DNA from: Belliella kenyensis
GTDB taxonomy: Bacteria; Bacteroidota; Bacteroidia; Cytophagales; Cyclobacteriaceae
Direction: 5' to 3'
Assembly: GCF_022549675.1 (NCBI RefSeq)
Contig: NZ_JAKZGR010000017.1
Location: forward strand, 1-64,000
DNA length: 64,000 nucleotides
Positions 35,161 to 43,194 of the stretch are shown piece by piece. Below the pieces are notes generated by a model. It was not told the origin of the DNA, searched no databases, and worked only from the letters and a program-made list of their open reading frames with translations. A program made the translations under genes and the position numbers. Positions within the stretch are counted from its first letter, which is position 1. Each line of letters opens with the position of its first letter.

Positions 35161-36793
35161 AGGAAGAGACGTTATCGGACAGGCCCAAACAGGCACTGGT
35201 AAGACAGCTTCTTTTGGTATTCCTATCATCGATTTGGTAGATCCAACTTCAAGAAAGCCACAGGCACTAATCCTTTGTCCTACAAGGGAACTTGCTGTGC
35301 AGGTAGAAGGTGAGATTGTGAAACTTTCAAAATTTAAAAGAGGAGTTACCAGCACATGTATATATGGTGGTGAATCCATTGATCGACAGATCAAGAGCCT
35401 TAAAAGAGGTGTTCAAATCGTCGTAGGAACACCTGGACGTATCATGGATCACATGGATAGAAGAACATTGAATCTATCTGAAGTTAAAATGATCGTATTG
35501 GATGAGGCAGACGAAATGCTAGACATGGGCTTCAGAGAGGATATCGAAACTATCCTTAGCTCTATGAATGAAGATAGACAGACAGTCTTCTTCTCCGCCA
35601 CTATGCCTAAACCAATTTTGGATCTTACAAGAAAATACCAAGATAATCCAGAGATTGTTAAAGTATTGAGAAAAGAACTTACTGTAGAAAACATAAGTCA
35701 ATCTTACTATGAAGTAAAGCCAGGATTGAGAGTAGAATTGATGGCCAGATTGATGGATATCAATCAGTTCAAGCTAAGTGTAGTATTCTGTAATACCAAA
35801 AGATCTACAGATGAAGTTACTGAAGCTTTGATGTCAAAAGGTATAGGAGCAGAAGCACTTCACGGAGACCTTTCTCAAGCACAACGTACCAAAGTAATGA
35901 ATAAATTCAGAAAAGGTACTTGTACAGTTCTTGTTGCTACAGACGTAGCTGCAAGGGGGATTGACGTAGATGATGTAGAAGCAGTGTTCAACTATGACCT
36001 TCCACTTGATGAAGAGAACTATGTTCACCGAATCGGTAGAACAGGTAGAGCAGGTAGATCAGGAATGGCTATCAGCTTTATCACTGGTAGAAAAGATACT
36101 TACAGACTTCGTGACTTGGAGAAATTCATCAAGACTAGCATTACAAAAATGGATCCTCCTTCTGTGAGTGATTTGATAGAGCTAAAGAAAGCATCTCTAG
36201 TAAAGGATATCCATAGAGCAATCAGCAAGGAAGAAAACAACCAGTTTATCGAAGAGGTAATTGGTCAAATGCTTACTGAAGGCATTACCATGGAACAGGT
36301 TACTCTTGGAATGGCTAAACTTTACCTTGGTGATTCACTTAAAGAAATGGAAGACCAAAACTTTGGCTTAGACTTCGGAAGTAGAGAAAGAGGTGGAGAA
36401 AGAGGCGGAAGAAGAGAGCGTGACTTTGGAGGTAGAGGAAGATCAGAGGGAAGATCAGAGCGTGGAGATAGATTCTCAGGAAGAGATAAATCAGATCGTG
36501 GTGATAGAGGTCCAAGAAGAGAAAGACCAAGCAGAGAGAAAGGTGTAAGAGAGCCAGGAATGGCGAGACTTTTTATCAATGTAGGTAAAAAAGACAGGAT
36601 TCGTCCAAACGATATCGTAGGTGCTATAGCAGGTGAAACAGGCGTACCAGGAAGAAGCATCGGAGGAATAGACATATTCGATAATTTCTCTTTCGTAGAC
36701 GTTCCACAGAAAGATGCACAACACGTAATCAGCGTGATGAAAAACAATACCATCAAAGGAAAAGAAGTTAACATTGAGATTTCAAAAGGTTAA
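35039..36793 (+). CDS. deaD: DEAD-box ATP-dependent RNA helicase (DeaD/CsdA type)
   Basis: A 584-residue RNA helicase for ribosome assembly and RNA turnover, usually important in the cold. I chose the ATG at 35039 (MEQELLFSDLGISEE), not an in-frame TTG 24 bp upstream. Motifs: Q motif (about 9-35), AQTGTGKT (49-56), PTRELAVQ (81-88), DEAD (155-158), SAT (186-188) and HRIGRTGRAGRSG near 330. A 70-residue Arg/Gly-rich linker (GERGGRRERDFGGRGRS and similar) leads to a C-terminal RNA-binding domain of the DbpA type (ARLFINVGKKDRIRPNDIVGAIAGETG). It is monocistronic, with its own structured leader and terminator, which suggests strong post-transcriptional control. Confidence 0.95.
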   Translation: MEQELLFSDLGISEEILKAVEEMGYTQPSQIQAQSIPLLLEGRDVIGQAQTGTGKTASFGIPIIDLVDPTSRKPQALILCPTRELAVQVEGEIVKLSKFKRGVTSTCIYGGESIDRQIKSLKRGVQIVVGTPGRIMDHMDRRTLNLSEVKMIVLDEADEMLDMGFREDIETILSSMNEDRQTVFFSATMPKPILDLTRKYQDNPEIVKVLRKELTVENISQSYYEVKPGLRVELMARLMDINQFKLSVVFCNTKRSTDEVTEALMSKGIGAEALHGDLSQAQRTKVMNKFRKGTCTVLVATDVAARGIDVDDVEAVFNYDLPLDEENYVHRIGRTGRAGRSGMAISFITGRKDTYRLRDLEKFIKTSITKMDPPSVSDLIELKKASLVKDIHRAISKEENNQFIEEVIGQMLTEGITMEQVTLGMAKLYLGDSLKEMEDQNFGLDFGSRERGGERGGRRERDFGGRGRSEGRSERGDRFSGRDKSDRGDRGPRRERPSREKGVREPGMARLFINVGKKDRIRPNDIVGAIAGETGVPGRSIGGIDIFDNFSFVDVPQKDAQHVISVMKNNTIKGKEVNIEISKG

Positions 36794-36818
36794 TTCATAA
36801 AGGTTAGTTAGTAAATTC

Positions 36819-36851
36819 AAAAAGCGTGTCCGGTTTGGTCACGCTTTTTTT
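36819..36851 (+). terminator. Rho-independent terminator of the DEAD-box helicase
   Basis: AAAAAGCGTG pairs with CACGCTTTTT around a short loop and is followed by T. It starts about 25 bp after the stop. Confidence 0.85.
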
Positions 36852-36911
36852 GATTTGCATCAATCTTATCCCGAGGATTTATTATTTTTACAAATTCAGA
36901 AAAAAACAATC

Positions 36912-37628
36912 ATGCAGTTATTTTTCACATCAAACATCACAGGAGATATATTAGAATTAGATCAAGAAGAATCCAAGCATTTGATAAAGGTTCTCCGAAA
37001 ATCTCAAGGAGATCCCGTACATTTCACAGATGGACATGGTAATCTTTTCCATTGCCGAATAGTAGAGGCTAATCCAAAAAAAGCTGTTGTGCGCATTGAA
37101 AGTAGTGAATATCATCCCGAGGATGACTATCACATCCATCTAGCCATATCTCCCACCAAAAATGCAGATCGTATGGAATGGATGATAGAAAAGCTTACTG
37201 AGATAGGTGTACACGAAATCACTTTTATGGAGTCAGATTTCTCTGAGAGAAGCCATCTCAAACTTGAAAGGCTTGAAAAAAAAATAGTAGCTGCTTGTAA
37301 GCAAAGCATTAAGACTAGACTACCCCTTGTCAATCCACAAAGGCCACTGAAAGACCTAATAAAGGATGAAAAATTCAATGATTATCAGCGATTCATAGCC
37401 TATGTGGACAAAGAAAATGACACTCATTTATTTGCAAGAGCACACGCAAATCAATCATATTTAATCCTCATTGGGCCAGAAGGAGATTTTTCACCACAGG
37501 AAATTAAATTGGCTTTTGACAATCATTTCATACCTTGCTCTCTTGGTAAGAGTCGTCTTAGATCCGAAACAGCAGCTGTAGCTGCGGTACATACATTACA
37601 AATCAAAAACCACTTGAAAAATTTATGA
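36912..37628 (+). CDS. rsmE: 16S rRNA m3U1498 methyltransferase RsmE
   Basis: A 238-residue SPOUT-class methyltransferase that modifies U1498 of 16S rRNA. I chose the ATG at 36912 (MQLFFTSNI), since the longer frame adds 19 non-family residues. The N-terminal PUA-like domain holds ESKHLIKVLRKSQGD; the C-terminal trefoil knot has LAISPTKNADRMEWMIEKLTEIGV, IGPEGDFSPQEI and LGKSRLRSETAAVAAV, the diagnostic S-adenosylmethionine loops. The stop overlaps the next start (ATGA), coupling it to a small heme lipoprotein gene. Confidence 0.95.
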   Translation: MQLFFTSNITGDILELDQEESKHLIKVLRKSQGDPVHFTDGHGNLFHCRIVEANPKKAVVRIESSEYHPEDDYHIHLAISPTKNADRMEWMIEKLTEIGVHEITFMESDFSERSHLKLERLEKKIVAACKQSIKTRLPLVNPQRPLKDLIKDEKFNDYQRFIAYVDKENDTHLFARAHANQSYLILIGPEGDFSPQEIKLAFDNHFIPCSLGKSRLRSETAAVAAVHTLQIKNHLKNL

Positions 37629-38116
37629 GAAAATCTGTACTAATTTTAGCAACATTCGGCACCTTGATTTCTTGTCAAGTAAACCACCAAGAAGAAAGAA
37701 CTGCTGTAGGCAGCGGAGGATGGCTTGAAGGAACCACTGATGAAAAGTTTGAAGAAGTTGCTCACCAAATTGGAGGCTTCAGCAAAACAATGATTGAGGT
37801 TTCCTATAGATATTCTGAACTATACTGGGCAGGGATGGATGAAAACTGGGGTTATGCTGATCACCAAGTTGAACATTTACTTGAGGCATTAGAGGATGGA
37901 TTGAAACGCAGAAAAGAGAGGGCTCCATCTGCTGAAAGCTTTTTGAAAGAAGCCATTCCAAACATTGAAGAAATCATTAAAAAAGAGGATAAAGAAGAAT
38001 TTCTTAAGGGCTTTAGAGCATTGACTTCTGCCTGTAATGCATGTCATGCAAAAGAAGGGGAATCTTTCATCGTCATCAAAGAGCCAGAAGTAAGAACATC
38101 TCCAGTAAGATTTTAA
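37625..38116 (+). CDS. Mono-heme cytochrome c-like lipoprotein, function unknown
   Basis: A 163-residue exported lipoprotein (signal 1-16, lipobox LISC, C17). One heme-binding motif C137-N-A-C140-H141 lies near the C-terminus in a short helix-rich domain. The rest is mostly predicted helix (for example EVAHQIGGFSKTMIEVSYRYSELYW and HQVEHLLEALEDGLKRRKERA), resembling four-helix cytochromes c' in which the CxxCH motif is near the end. This gives a possible periplasmic or outer-membrane electron carrier or gas-binding protein. Its ATG overlaps the rsmE stop by four bases, an odd partnership that is probably a shared transcript and not a shared function. I do not recognise a named family. Confidence 0.7.
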   Translation: MRKSVLILATFGTLISCQVNHQEERTAVGSGGWLEGTTDEKFEEVAHQIGGFSKTMIEVSYRYSELYWAGMDENWGYADHQVEHLLEALEDGLKRRKERAPSAESFLKEAIPNIEEIIKKEDKEEFLKGFRALTSACNACHAKEGESFIVIKEPEVRTSPVRF

Positions 38117-38120
38117 TTTT

Positions 38121-38193
38121 GAAAATTCATTCAGAATTTTCATTGTTGACAGTTAAGGAATCACACTATTAGACTATGATTCTTAGACTGTCA
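38121..38193 (+). terminator. Tandem hairpins after the heme lipoprotein gene
   Basis: GAAAATTC/GAATTTTC (38121-38141) is a perfect 8-bp stem. Next TGACAGTTAAGGAATCA (38147-38163) pairs with TGATTCTTAGACTGTCA (38177-38193) over 16 bp with two single-base bulges. A weak T-rich tail (TCATTTATTATT) follows. Together they look like a strong transcript end for the rsmE pair. Confidence 0.55.
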
Positions 38194-38276
38194 TCATTTA
38201 TTATTGATATCTCTCTTTCGTTTTGAAATTTAAAATCACGATACGAAAAAAACTTTCACACAAGTAAAATTCAAAT

Positions 38277-39401
38277 ATGACTTTTCAACCTAAAGATCAT
38301 CTACCTGTCTCAGGCCGAGGTTTGACGATAGTATTAACGACAGACGAAGATGATGAAAGACCAGTCTATTTGTCGGGCACCTTTAATGCTTGGGCTACCC
38401 AAGACAAGAGGTTTCGCATGCGTAAATTAGAAGAAGGTAAGTACACCTATCAATTTCCAGATGAATTACAGCTGAGCTATCCAATGGAATATAAATTCAC
38501 CAAAGGAGATTGGTCTGAAGTGGAAATAGACAGATACGGTAACAAAACCCCTAATAGAAAACTCGAAAAGCCCGAGCAAATAATTGAGGAAAATGTTCCC
38601 AGGTGGAGAAAAAATTGGCTTCCATTCAAAGAAGAATATCTTCCTAAGATTCACCTAATCTCGGAAGAATTTGAAATTCCACAACTCAACAAAAAAAGGA
38701 AAATCTGGGCATTACTTCCAAATGACTATGAGGAGACTGATGACACCTACCCTGTTTTATATTTGCACGATGCTCAAAATCTTTTCAATGAAAATGCTGC
38801 CTATGGCAACTGGCAGATAGATAAAAAATTAGCTGTAATGGCATACTATGGGATCGGAAAACTCATAGTCATTGCCATAGAACACGCTGAAAGTGAAAGA
38901 GTAATAGAATACAATGTCGGCAATACCCGTCTCGGAAAAGGCCAGGGGAAGAAATATATCAGGTTCATTACTGATACTTTGAAGCCATTTGTAGACAAAA
39001 ATTTCCGAACAAGACCGCAAAGAGAATATACAGGTATAGGAGGAAGTTCGATGGGGGGACTTGTGAGTATTTTCAGCGGACTGATGTATCCAGAAGTATA
39101 TGGTAAGCTCATGATCTTCTCCCCTTCTCTATGGGTACTTCCCAAAATTAAGTTTTCATTTCTGGATATGGATGATGTATCTGACACAAAAATCTACCTC
39201 TATGCAGGAGGTGAAGAGAGTGAAAAAATGATCAAACACGTCAAAAAATTCAAAAAGAAACTCTTGAAAAAAAATAATTTTGATGGTAGAATGAAAATCA
39301 GACTTTCGATCAATGAAGAGGGAAAGCACAATGAAAGCTACTGGAGTGATGAATTTCCAAAAGCAATGGAATGGCTATTCTTCAGTGATAAATCTGAGTA
39401 A
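38277..39401 (+). CDS. Putative esterase (PF00756, enterochelin-esterase-like) with N-terminal Ig/CBM-like domain
   Basis: A 374-residue protein with two parts. Residues about 10-100 form a glycogen-binding/E-set-like beta domain (VYLSGTFNAWATQDKRFRMRK, then KFTKGDWSEVEIDRYGNKTPNRK). Residues about 115-370 are an alpha/beta hydrolase of the putative esterase family: VLYLHDAQNLF, nucleophile Ser in GIGGSSMGGLVS, MIFSPSLWV, and a C-terminal GKHNESYW with the catalytic His; the acid is less clear. No signal peptide is seen, so it is cytoplasmic. It precedes the aminopeptidase gene by 42 bp. The ester substrate is unknown; it could act on siderophore-like or carbohydrate esters. Confidence 0.82.
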   Translation: MTFQPKDHLPVSGRGLTIVLTTDEDDERPVYLSGTFNAWATQDKRFRMRKLEEGKYTYQFPDELQLSYPMEYKFTKGDWSEVEIDRYGNKTPNRKLEKPEQIIEENVPRWRKNWLPFKEEYLPKIHLISEEFEIPQLNKKRKIWALLPNDYEETDDTYPVLYLHDAQNLFNENAAYGNWQIDKKLAVMAYYGIGKLIVIAIEHAESERVIEYNVGNTRLGKGQGKKYIRFITDTLKPFVDKNFRTRPQREYTGIGGSSMGGLVSIFSGLMYPEVYGKLMIFSPSLWVLPKIKFSFLDMDDVSDTKIYLYAGGEESEKMIKHVKKFKKKLLKKNNFDGRMKIRLSINEEGKHNESYWSDEFPKAMEWLFFSDKSE

Positions 39402-39443
39402 TAATTATTAAAACTTTTATTTAAAATCGCTAAATCCTAAGCA

Positions 39444-40877
39444 ATGAAAATCAGTATAAAGAAATCCCTATCCGATCTACAAGGTCTGATAATTTTACCA
39501 TTTTTTGAAAGTGAAAATGAGGTCAAATTGCCAGAGAACCTCAGCCACAGTACCATTTCTTCTAGAGTATTCAATGGGAAAAAGGACAGTATTTACATGC
39601 TTGAAGATGAAAAAAACTTACTTTTTTTCATTGGTCTAGGTAATTCAGATGCTACTTTCAAAAGTATTCAAACAGCTTTTAGAAGAGTGACTGCCAAGCA
39701 TGAATCTATTTTCGAAGAGGATTTTAACATCATTTTCTCGAACGATTTTTCTAACGAACACATACAAGCAGCTATTACGGGGTTGAAGCTCGGCACCTAT
39801 AGACTTTCGCATTTCAAGAGTACTGAAAAAGAAAAAAAAGATTGGAATAAAATTAATTTGACCCTAATATCAGAGAACTCAAATCTTGAAAAGATTGCTA
39901 AAGACAGTATAGCCTTGGCGTCTGCTCAGATAGAAACGATGAAGTTGGTAGATCTTCCAGCCAATGAAGTAACTCCTACCTACTTAGCCAACTGGGCACA
40001 AGAAAAAAGCAAAGAATTAGGCTTCAAAGTGACCATACTAGAAAGAAAGGAAGCAGAAGAGATTGGCTTACATGCATTCTTGGCTGTAAGTCAAGGAAGC
40101 AGTGTCAAAAAATCCCCCAGATTTATCATCGCCGAGTATAGACATGAACAGGCTAAAAAACACCTTGGATTGGTGGGTAAAGGGGTGACATTCGACACTG
40201 GAGGTCTCAACATCAAAACAGCCGGCATGGTGCATATGAAGTGTGACATGGGAGGTGCAGCAGCTGTTTTGGGTTCATTTACAGCAGCTGCAAGCTTATC
40301 TTTACCTATCAACTTGACAGCAATCGTGCCTTGCGTAGAAAACAGCATTGACAATGACTCATTTTTACCATCAGATGTCATCAGAAGCTATAGTGGCAAG
40401 ACCATAGAGGTAATTGATACTGATGCAGAAGGGAGGCTTATCTTAGCAGATGGATTAAGTTATCTAGTAAAAAATTATAATCCTGATTCAATCATTGATT
40501 TGGCTACCCTAACAGGTAGTGCAGTAGGAACATTTGGGTACGAATGTGCAGCTCTTTTTAGCAAAGATCAATCCTTATCAAGCGCAATTCAAGAGGCAGG
40601 CCTGGCAGTCGGTGAAAAAACATGGCCCTTGCCTATGTGGGATAGCTACGGCAAAGAAATGGACAGTGAAATTGCAGATATCAAAAACTACCACGGAAAA
40701 CCATTTGCTGGAGCCATTACAGCTGCTAAATTCCTTGAAGCATTCACGGACTCCCATGTCTCATGGGCACATATCGATATTGCTGGTACTGCTTTTGGGG
40801 ATTCGGAATTTGCAAAAACAAAACATGCAACTGCATTTGGTGTCCATTTAATTATTAAATTCATCGAAAAATTATAA
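39444..40877 (+). CDS. M17 leucyl aminopeptidase family metallopeptidase
   Basis: A 477-residue two-zinc aminopeptidase that trims N-terminal residues from peptides in the cytoplasm. Family motifs: VDLPANEVTP-like lead, VGKGVTFDTGGLNIK (Lys and Asp ligands), MKCDMGGAAAVLG, and IDTDAEGRLILADGL, close to the family signature NTDAEGRL with Asp in place of Asn. The catalytic domain covers about 160-475; the N-terminal domain (1-150) is variable as usual. It starts 42 bp after the esterase and is followed after 3 bp by the ATP-grasp gene, so all three may be co-transcribed. Confidence 0.92.
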   Translation: MKISIKKSLSDLQGLIILPFFESENEVKLPENLSHSTISSRVFNGKKDSIYMLEDEKNLLFFIGLGNSDATFKSIQTAFRRVTAKHESIFEEDFNIIFSNDFSNEHIQAAITGLKLGTYRLSHFKSTEKEKKDWNKINLTLISENSNLEKIAKDSIALASAQIETMKLVDLPANEVTPTYLANWAQEKSKELGFKVTILERKEAEEIGLHAFLAVSQGSSVKKSPRFIIAEYRHEQAKKHLGLVGKGVTFDTGGLNIKTAGMVHMKCDMGGAAAVLGSFTAAASLSLPINLTAIVPCVENSIDNDSFLPSDVIRSYSGKTIEVIDTDAEGRLILADGLSYLVKNYNPDSIIDLATLTGSAVGTFGYECAALFSKDQSLSSAIQEAGLAVGEKTWPLPMWDSYGKEMDSEIADIKNYHGKPFAGAITAAKFLEAFTDSHVSWAHIDIAGTAFGDSEFAKTKHATAFGVHLIIKFIEKL

Positions 40878-40880
40878 GCT

Positions 40881-42098
40881 ATGCAATCTAATTCAAAAAC
40901 TTTTATTTGCTTGTCCAACTACTTTAAGGGCAAAGATTTCATGATCCAATTGAACAAATTAGGAAATAAAGTATACCTTATCACTACAGAGAGTCTTAAG
41001 GATGCAGATTGGCCTCATGAGCATTTGGAGGAAATATTTTATATGCCAGGGTTAGATTTGGAATGGAATATGGATCACCTGCTACTTGGAGTGGCTGGAT
41101 TGATGAAGACCAACAAAATCTCCTCTATCATTGCACTAGATGACTATGACGTAGAAAAGGGCACATTTGTAAGAGAAAATCTACGCATACCTGGCATGGG
41201 ACAGACGACAGGTAGATATTTCAGGGATAAGCTAGCCATGCGCATGAAAGCAAAAGAAGAAGGCGTATTAGTACCTGAATTTTCTGGACTTTTCAACGAT
41301 GATGAAATCAACCAATTTGCAGACACAGTAGCTGCTCCTTGGGTATTGAAGCCCCGATCAGAGGCTTCAGCCAATGGTATCATAAAAGTATATGATAAAG
41401 AAAGTCTATGGAAACATATCCATGAGCTCGGTGATCAACGAATCAAGTACCTCGTAGAACAATTCAAACCCGGAGATGTGTATCATGCAGATGGATTAAA
41501 TGTAAATGGAAAGGTACTTTCCTGCACTGTCTCTCAGTATCTTGCTACTCCTATGGAAATATCCCAAGGAGGTGGAGTCTTTAGAAGTGCTAATGTAGCT
41601 TATGGTTCTGATGATGACAAAGCCATCCAAAAAGCCAATAAGGAAGTAATGATGGCTTTCGGCATGAAAAACGGTGCCTCTCATACAGAATTTATAAAAA
41701 ATAGAGAAGATGGAAAAATGTATTTCCTGGAGACTTCCAGCCGTGTGGGTGGAGCACATCTTGCCGAAATGGTAGAAGCCGCTACTGGTATCAATCTGTG
41801 GGCAGAATGGGCCAAAATCGAAGATTCAATCGCCAAATCTTACGAATACAAACTACCAAAGGCTCGAAAAGAATATGCGGGAATAGTACTAACCTTATCA
41901 AAGTATGAGCACCCTGATCTATCTGACTTCTCTGATGAGGAAATTTGCTTCAGGGTACCTCTCAAATATCACGCAGGAATGATCGTAAGATCTAAAAGCC
42001 AAAGTAGAGTTCGAGAACTTCTAGATAATTACGCAGAAAGATTAAGTGACAATTTCTCCTCTGTAGTTGCCCCTGAAAAACTCACAAAGCTACATTAA
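40881..42098 (+). CDS. ATP-grasp family ligase, substrate unknown
   Basis: A 405-residue enzyme of the carboxylate-amine ligase type. The N-terminal part (about 1-100) is a pre-ATP-grasp domain with a hydrophobic strand (KVYLITTESL) and IIALDDYD. ATP-binding Lys K157 is in PWVLKPRSEASANGIIKV; the second lysine is in KYLVEQFKPGDVYHADGLN, and the Mg-binding Glu and Asn/Ser in YFLETSSRVGGAHLAEMVEA. The Arg in RVGG is part of the usual E-x-x-x-R-x-G-G. It could make a peptide or amide bond. It begins 3 bp after the M17 peptidase stop and belongs to the same transcript. Confidence 0.85.
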   Translation: MQSNSKTFICLSNYFKGKDFMIQLNKLGNKVYLITTESLKDADWPHEHLEEIFYMPGLDLEWNMDHLLLGVAGLMKTNKISSIIALDDYDVEKGTFVRENLRIPGMGQTTGRYFRDKLAMRMKAKEEGVLVPEFSGLFNDDEINQFADTVAAPWVLKPRSEASANGIIKVYDKESLWKHIHELGDQRIKYLVEQFKPGDVYHADGLNVNGKVLSCTVSQYLATPMEISQGGGVFRSANVAYGSDDDKAIQKANKEVMMAFGMKNGASHTEFIKNREDGKMYFLETSSRVGGAHLAEMVEAATGINLWAEWAKIEDSIAKSYEYKLPKARKEYAGIVLTLSKYEHPDLSDFSDEEICFRVPLKYHAGMIVRSKSQSRVRELLDNYAERLSDNFSSVVAPEKLTKLH

Positions 42099-42150
42099 GA
42101 AATAAAATTTCGATTCTTGAGCTAAATCAAGGTATTTCTAGAAGTATCAT

Positions 42151-42184
42151 AGAGCCAAGGTAAAATATAACTACCTTTGGCTCT
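42151..42184 (+). terminator. Hairpin between the ATP-grasp gene and proC (contains a -7-like element)
   Basis: AGAGCCAAGGTA (42151-42162) pairs with TACCTTTGGCTCT (42172-42184) with one bulge. The tail is only weakly T-rich. The right arm also contains TACCTTTG (42172-42179), a perfect TAnnTTTG 30 bp before the proC ATG, so the same bases could be both stop signal of the upstream unit and promoter of proC. Confidence 0.5.
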
Positions 42185-42209
42185 GCTTATAAATTATCTC
42201 TCTTAAAAA

Positions 42210-43013
42210 ATGATTCAGCATAAAAAAATAGCCATCATTGGGTGTGGCAACTTAGGTACCTCTATTGCTAATGGACTACTAGAGCAGACTGACTTTGCCG
42301 CTCAAAACCTCCACATAACCAAAAGGAATCCTAGCAATCTTTTATATCTTCAAGACAAAGGTGTCAGAGTCCATAGTGATAATGTAATCGCTGCAAGTGA
42401 GTCAGACATTATTATTCTCGGCGTCAAGCCTTATAATGTAGCCAGTATTCTTAGGCAAATCAATCCAGCATTAGATCCTAAAAGACATACAATCATTTCA
42501 TTAGCAACGGGAATCACCTTAGATGAAATGTATGAAGTCGTAGATCCAAGCATGGTAGTATACCGTGCTATGCCAAATATTGCAGCAGACATAAACGAGT
42601 CTATTACTTGCATATGCGGTAGAAATAATACGCTTATCGCTGATGAACAAGTTAAAAACTTATTCAATAGTATAGGATTCTCCATCACCATCGACGAAGC
42701 CTTGATGGAAGCCGCTACGGTGTTGGGCGCATGTGGGATTGCCTATGTACTGAGATTTATGAGGGCAATGATACAAGGAGGTATTCAGATAGGCTTCGAT
42801 GCGAAGACAGCCTCTCTCATCGTAAATCAGACCGTAAAAGGCGCAGCAGAACTAATGATTCAAAAAGACATGCACCCTGAGCAAGCAATTGACAAAGTAA
42901 CAACTCCTAAAGGATGTACCATAGTCGGACTTAATGAAATGGAGCATCAAGGATTTTCTTCTGCCATGGTCAGAGGGGTACTAGCATCTTATCAGAAAAT
43001 TGCAAAAGATTAA
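42210..43013 (+). CDS. proC: Pyrroline-5-carboxylate reductase
   Basis: A 267-residue NADPH-dependent enzyme for the last step of proline synthesis. The N-terminal Rossmann motif is IIGCGNLGTSIANGLL (residues 9-24); SDIIILGVKPYNV is the second family block; VVYRAMPNIAADINESIT is the diagnostic P5CR motif; and the C-terminal dimer helix contains TVKGAAELM and VTTPKGCTIVGLNEME, the signature DKVTTPKG. The length is standard. It stands alone. Confidence 0.95.
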   Translation: MIQHKKIAIIGCGNLGTSIANGLLEQTDFAAQNLHITKRNPSNLLYLQDKGVRVHSDNVIAASESDIIILGVKPYNVASILRQINPALDPKRHTIISLATGITLDEMYEVVDPSMVVYRAMPNIAADINESITCICGRNNTLIADEQVKNLFNSIGFSITIDEALMEAATVLGACGIAYVLRFMRAMIQGGIQIGFDAKTASLIVNQTVKGAAELMIQKDMHPEQAIDKVTTPKGCTIVGLNEMEHQGFSSAMVRGVLASYQKIAKD

Positions 43014-43154
43014 GTCTGAACTTGAATATGGCACCTCCTTATTCTGAGCTGAAATTGGCTCTAAATTCATCTCTTACAGAGCACTCTAGCAAGCTAAAAT
43101 GTAATTTTCAGAATTTTATGAGTACATCATTATGAAAAAATCCAATCTATCAAA

Positions 43155-43194
43155 TAGCCTAAGAACTACTCTTCTAGCCTAAGCACTACTCTTC
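43155..43194. repeat. 20-bp tandem duplication at the 3' end of dinB
   Basis: TAGCCTAAGAACTACTCTTC (43155-43174) is followed directly by the same 20 bases with one change (43175-43194). The second copy holds the dinB stop codon and last two Glu codons; the first is a downstream copy. It is a recent local duplication with no effect on the reading frame. Confidence 0.9.

Noticed and set aside
36322-36774. Minus-strand 150-codon ORF, Leu, Pro and Ser-rich
   Set aside because: It is the antisense of the Arg/Gly-rich linker of the DEAD-box helicase, whose repeated codons give a long open frame by composition.
40534-40851. Plus-strand 105-codon ORF
   Set aside because: A shadow frame wholly within the M17 aminopeptidase gene, with no independent start signals.
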